The position numbers and the translations under genes were made by a program. From Armatimonadota bacterium (GTDB taxonomy: Bacteria > Armatimonadota > Zipacnadia > Zipacnadales > UBA11051): DNA of 33,137 nt. Where the stretch lies: contig JABLXH010000081.1 of NCBI GenBank assembly GCA_013178155.1, forward strand, positions 1-33,137. Direction: 5' to 3'. The notes beneath the pieces are model-generated. The model saw only the letters and a list, made by a program, of their open reading frames with translations. It had not been told where the DNA came from and ran no database searches. Within the stretch, counting starts at the first letter, position 1. Each line of letters starts with the position of its first letter. Shown piece after piece: positions 32,043-33,137 of this stretch.

Positions 32043-32335
32043 AGCTCGTCCTTCTCATCCTGACGGCGACGCAGCGCGCGGCGGTCCAACTTGAGCTTGA
32101 GGTTGGGGGCCACCTCCAGGTCCACGCTCTCCTCCCGGACCTTCAGTATCTTGCCGTAGATGCCTCCTACGGTCACCACCTGGTCCCCTTCCTTGATGGA
32201 ATCGATGAGCTGCACATGCCGCTGCTGCCGCCGCTTGGCTGGCTTGATGACGATGAACCAAAACATCAGCAGCATCGCCACCATCAGCAGCAGCGGCGGG
32301 GCGATCTCTTGCCAGTTGACCTGCTGTCCTGCCAT
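32039..32335 (-). CDS. yajC: Preprotein translocase subunit YajC
   Basis: A 98-residue YajC, an accessory subunit of the Sec translocon that associates with SecDF in the inner membrane. A single transmembrane helix (LLLMVAMLLMFWFIVIKP, about 15-32) precedes the conserved basic region and the small beta domain (SIKEGDQVVTVGGIYGKI). ATG 32335 is preferred, giving the usual short N-terminus; GTG 32347 is in frame but has no spaced ribosome-binding site. secD and secF are not in the window, and the downstream partner is DUF4446. Confidence 0.92.
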   Translation of the reverse strand: MAGQQVNWQEIAPPLLLMVAMLLMFWFIVIKPAKRRQQRHVQLIDSIKEGDQVVTVGGIYGKILKVREESVDLEVAPNLKLKLDRRALRRRQDEKDEL

Positions 32336-32389
32336 ACGCCTCTTCACTCCCCGGCCTGGCCGCGCAACCGACCAAGTTGGGCTATTGAG

Positions 32390-33137
32390 CTACTGGTGAT
32401 GTTTGAGCAGGTTCCATACTTTGCGGGCGGTGTCGGCCATGGTGTGCATGTTGGGCGCCTTGGCCTCCCGGGGGATGCACTCACCGCTGTTGAGGATCAT
32501 CCCGCCGTCCGCCATCAGTCGGACCTGGCGATCGGTTTCGGCTGCCACCTGCGACGCTGACCCTAGCTGCAGAAGGTTGATGGGGTCTATGTTACCGAGG
32601 GTACAGATATGGCCCCGGAAGGCGTCGGCGACTACTGCCCGGTCGATGCCCGGCCCAGTGCTCAAGGCGCTGGGCTCGGTCTCCGCCTGTAACCTGAGGG
32701 CCTCAAGGTTCTCGTCACTGTTATGCAGGAAGACCAGGGCCCCGGCCTCCTTGAAGGTGCGGCAGACGCGTCTGCATGGCTCCAGGGCCCATTCCTCGAA
32801 CTGGCCGGGTGAGATCAGATGACTGGAGGCGTTGCAGTCGCCGTACCAGATGGCGTGCGCGCCTGCCTCGATCTGGGCCAGACCCCACGAGGTCGCCTGC
32901 TCCTCGGCGAACTTGAGGGCGTCCCGGAACAGCCCGGGATTGTCCACCAGAGTGTAGAACGATTCCTGCATACCGAAGATCAGGGTGACGGCGGAGAAGG
33001 GGGCGGCCACCCTCCCCGTAACACAGGTTTGGTCGCCGCGGGCTTCACGTAGGCCGGCGATGGCGTCCAGCAGCAGCGGCATGCGGCACGAATGACGAGG
33101 ATCAGGCACCTTGAGGCGGGACAAGGTTCGCTTGTCG
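32390..33137 (-). CDS. Uroporphyrinogen decarboxylase-family protein, MtaA/CmuA-like (5' partial)
   Basis: The C-terminal 245 or so residues of a UroD-superfamily protein; the frame stays open to the right edge, so the N-terminal third is missing. The visible part begins with the typical LKVPDPR and MPLLLDAI segments. Further on it has FLHNSDENLEAL, GNIDPINLLQLGS, and MADGGMILNSGEC with the following PREAKAPNMHTM. Related methyltransferases (MtaA, CmuA) use a His-x-Cys plus Cys zinc site; here the first motif reads H-N-S, although the later Cys (GEC) remains. True haem-pathway HemE is less likely because its signatures are absent. The substrate is unknown. It precedes yajC by 54 bases on the same strand. 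Confidence 0.82.
   Translation of the reverse strand, partial: DKRTLSRLKVPDPRHSCRMPLLLDAIAGLREARGDQTCVTGRVAAPFSAVTLIFGMQESFYTLVDNPGLFRDALKFAEEQATSWGLAQIEAGAHAIWYGDCNASSHLISPGQFEEWALEPCRRVCRTFKEAGALVFLHNSDENLEALRLQAETEPSALSTGPGIDRAVVADAFRGHICTLGNIDPINLLQLGSASQVAAETDRQVRLMADGGMILNSGECIPREAKAPNMHTMADTARKVWNLLKHHQ

Noticed and set aside
1-33137. CRISPR arrays, insertion sequences or long direct repeats
   Set aside because: No regularly spaced repeats, transposase motifs or terminal inverted repeats were seen on reading both strands.

Overview
The window is a GC-rich bacterial chromosome segment that is almost entirely coding, with genes on both strands and frequent GTG starts. I see no tRNA, rRNA, CRISPR array, insertion sequence or prophage gene. 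The organism looks diderm: one long protein ends like an outer-membrane beta-barrel (final residues YRF), and there are lipoproteins and a SurA/PrsA-type periplasmic foldase. The mix of families (sulfatase-fold hydrolase, MtaA/CmuA-type uroporphyrinogen decarboxylase relative, a beta-propeller sugar-hydrolase-like protein, DUF4446, exported MEMO/AMMECR1) recalls Armatimonadota or the planctomycete-like phyla. I favour Armatimonadota, but this is inference and not a marker-based assignment.

Layout. 1-1218: 3' part of a Ycf46-like AAA ATPase. 1354-1830 (-): SixA-type phosphatase. 2051-4614 (+): OmpR-type regulator and its PAS-containing membrane kinase. 4605-7038 (-): a zinc-less medium-chain dehydrogenase followed by a sulfatase-fold hydrolase whose usual Cys/Ser is Thr. 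7287-12927 (+): a CHASE2 sensor kinase coupled to a FecR-TPR-beta-barrel protein. 13142-14445 (+): a lipoprotein and a small transthyretin-like protein. 14761-16302 (+): a beta-propeller hydrolase-like protein. 16491-18268 (+): two secreted helical proteins, probably paralogues. 18355-19286 (+): pyrE and a small unknown. 19324-20361 (-): an alpha/beta hydrolase. 20490-22726 (+): gatB and a TPR/zinc-ribbon membrane protein. 22737-23285 (-): a YfcE-like phosphoesterase. 23705-26320 (-): MoxR ATPase and an exported MEMO-AMMECR1 fusion. 26462-30011 (+): CapA-like protein, parvulin foldase, DegT-type aminotransferase. 30175-33137 (-): rpsR, xerD, DUF4446, yajC, and a partial UroD relative at the right edge.

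The best candidate for an undescribed system is 7183-12927. A strong promoter with a palindrome filling its spacer drives a CHASE2 histidine kinase, and a single very long protein follows that joins a FecR domain, many TPRs and an apparent outer-membrane barrel. Its signal peptide lies in a different frame from the body, so there is a one-base frameshift, either in the assembly or real. Other points worth checking are the divergent promoters between moxR and capA with a predicted leaderless moxR mRNA, the exported MEMO-AMMECR1 fusion, the Thr-for-Cys sulfatase-fold enzyme, and a pseudoknot-like leader before the two-component genes.
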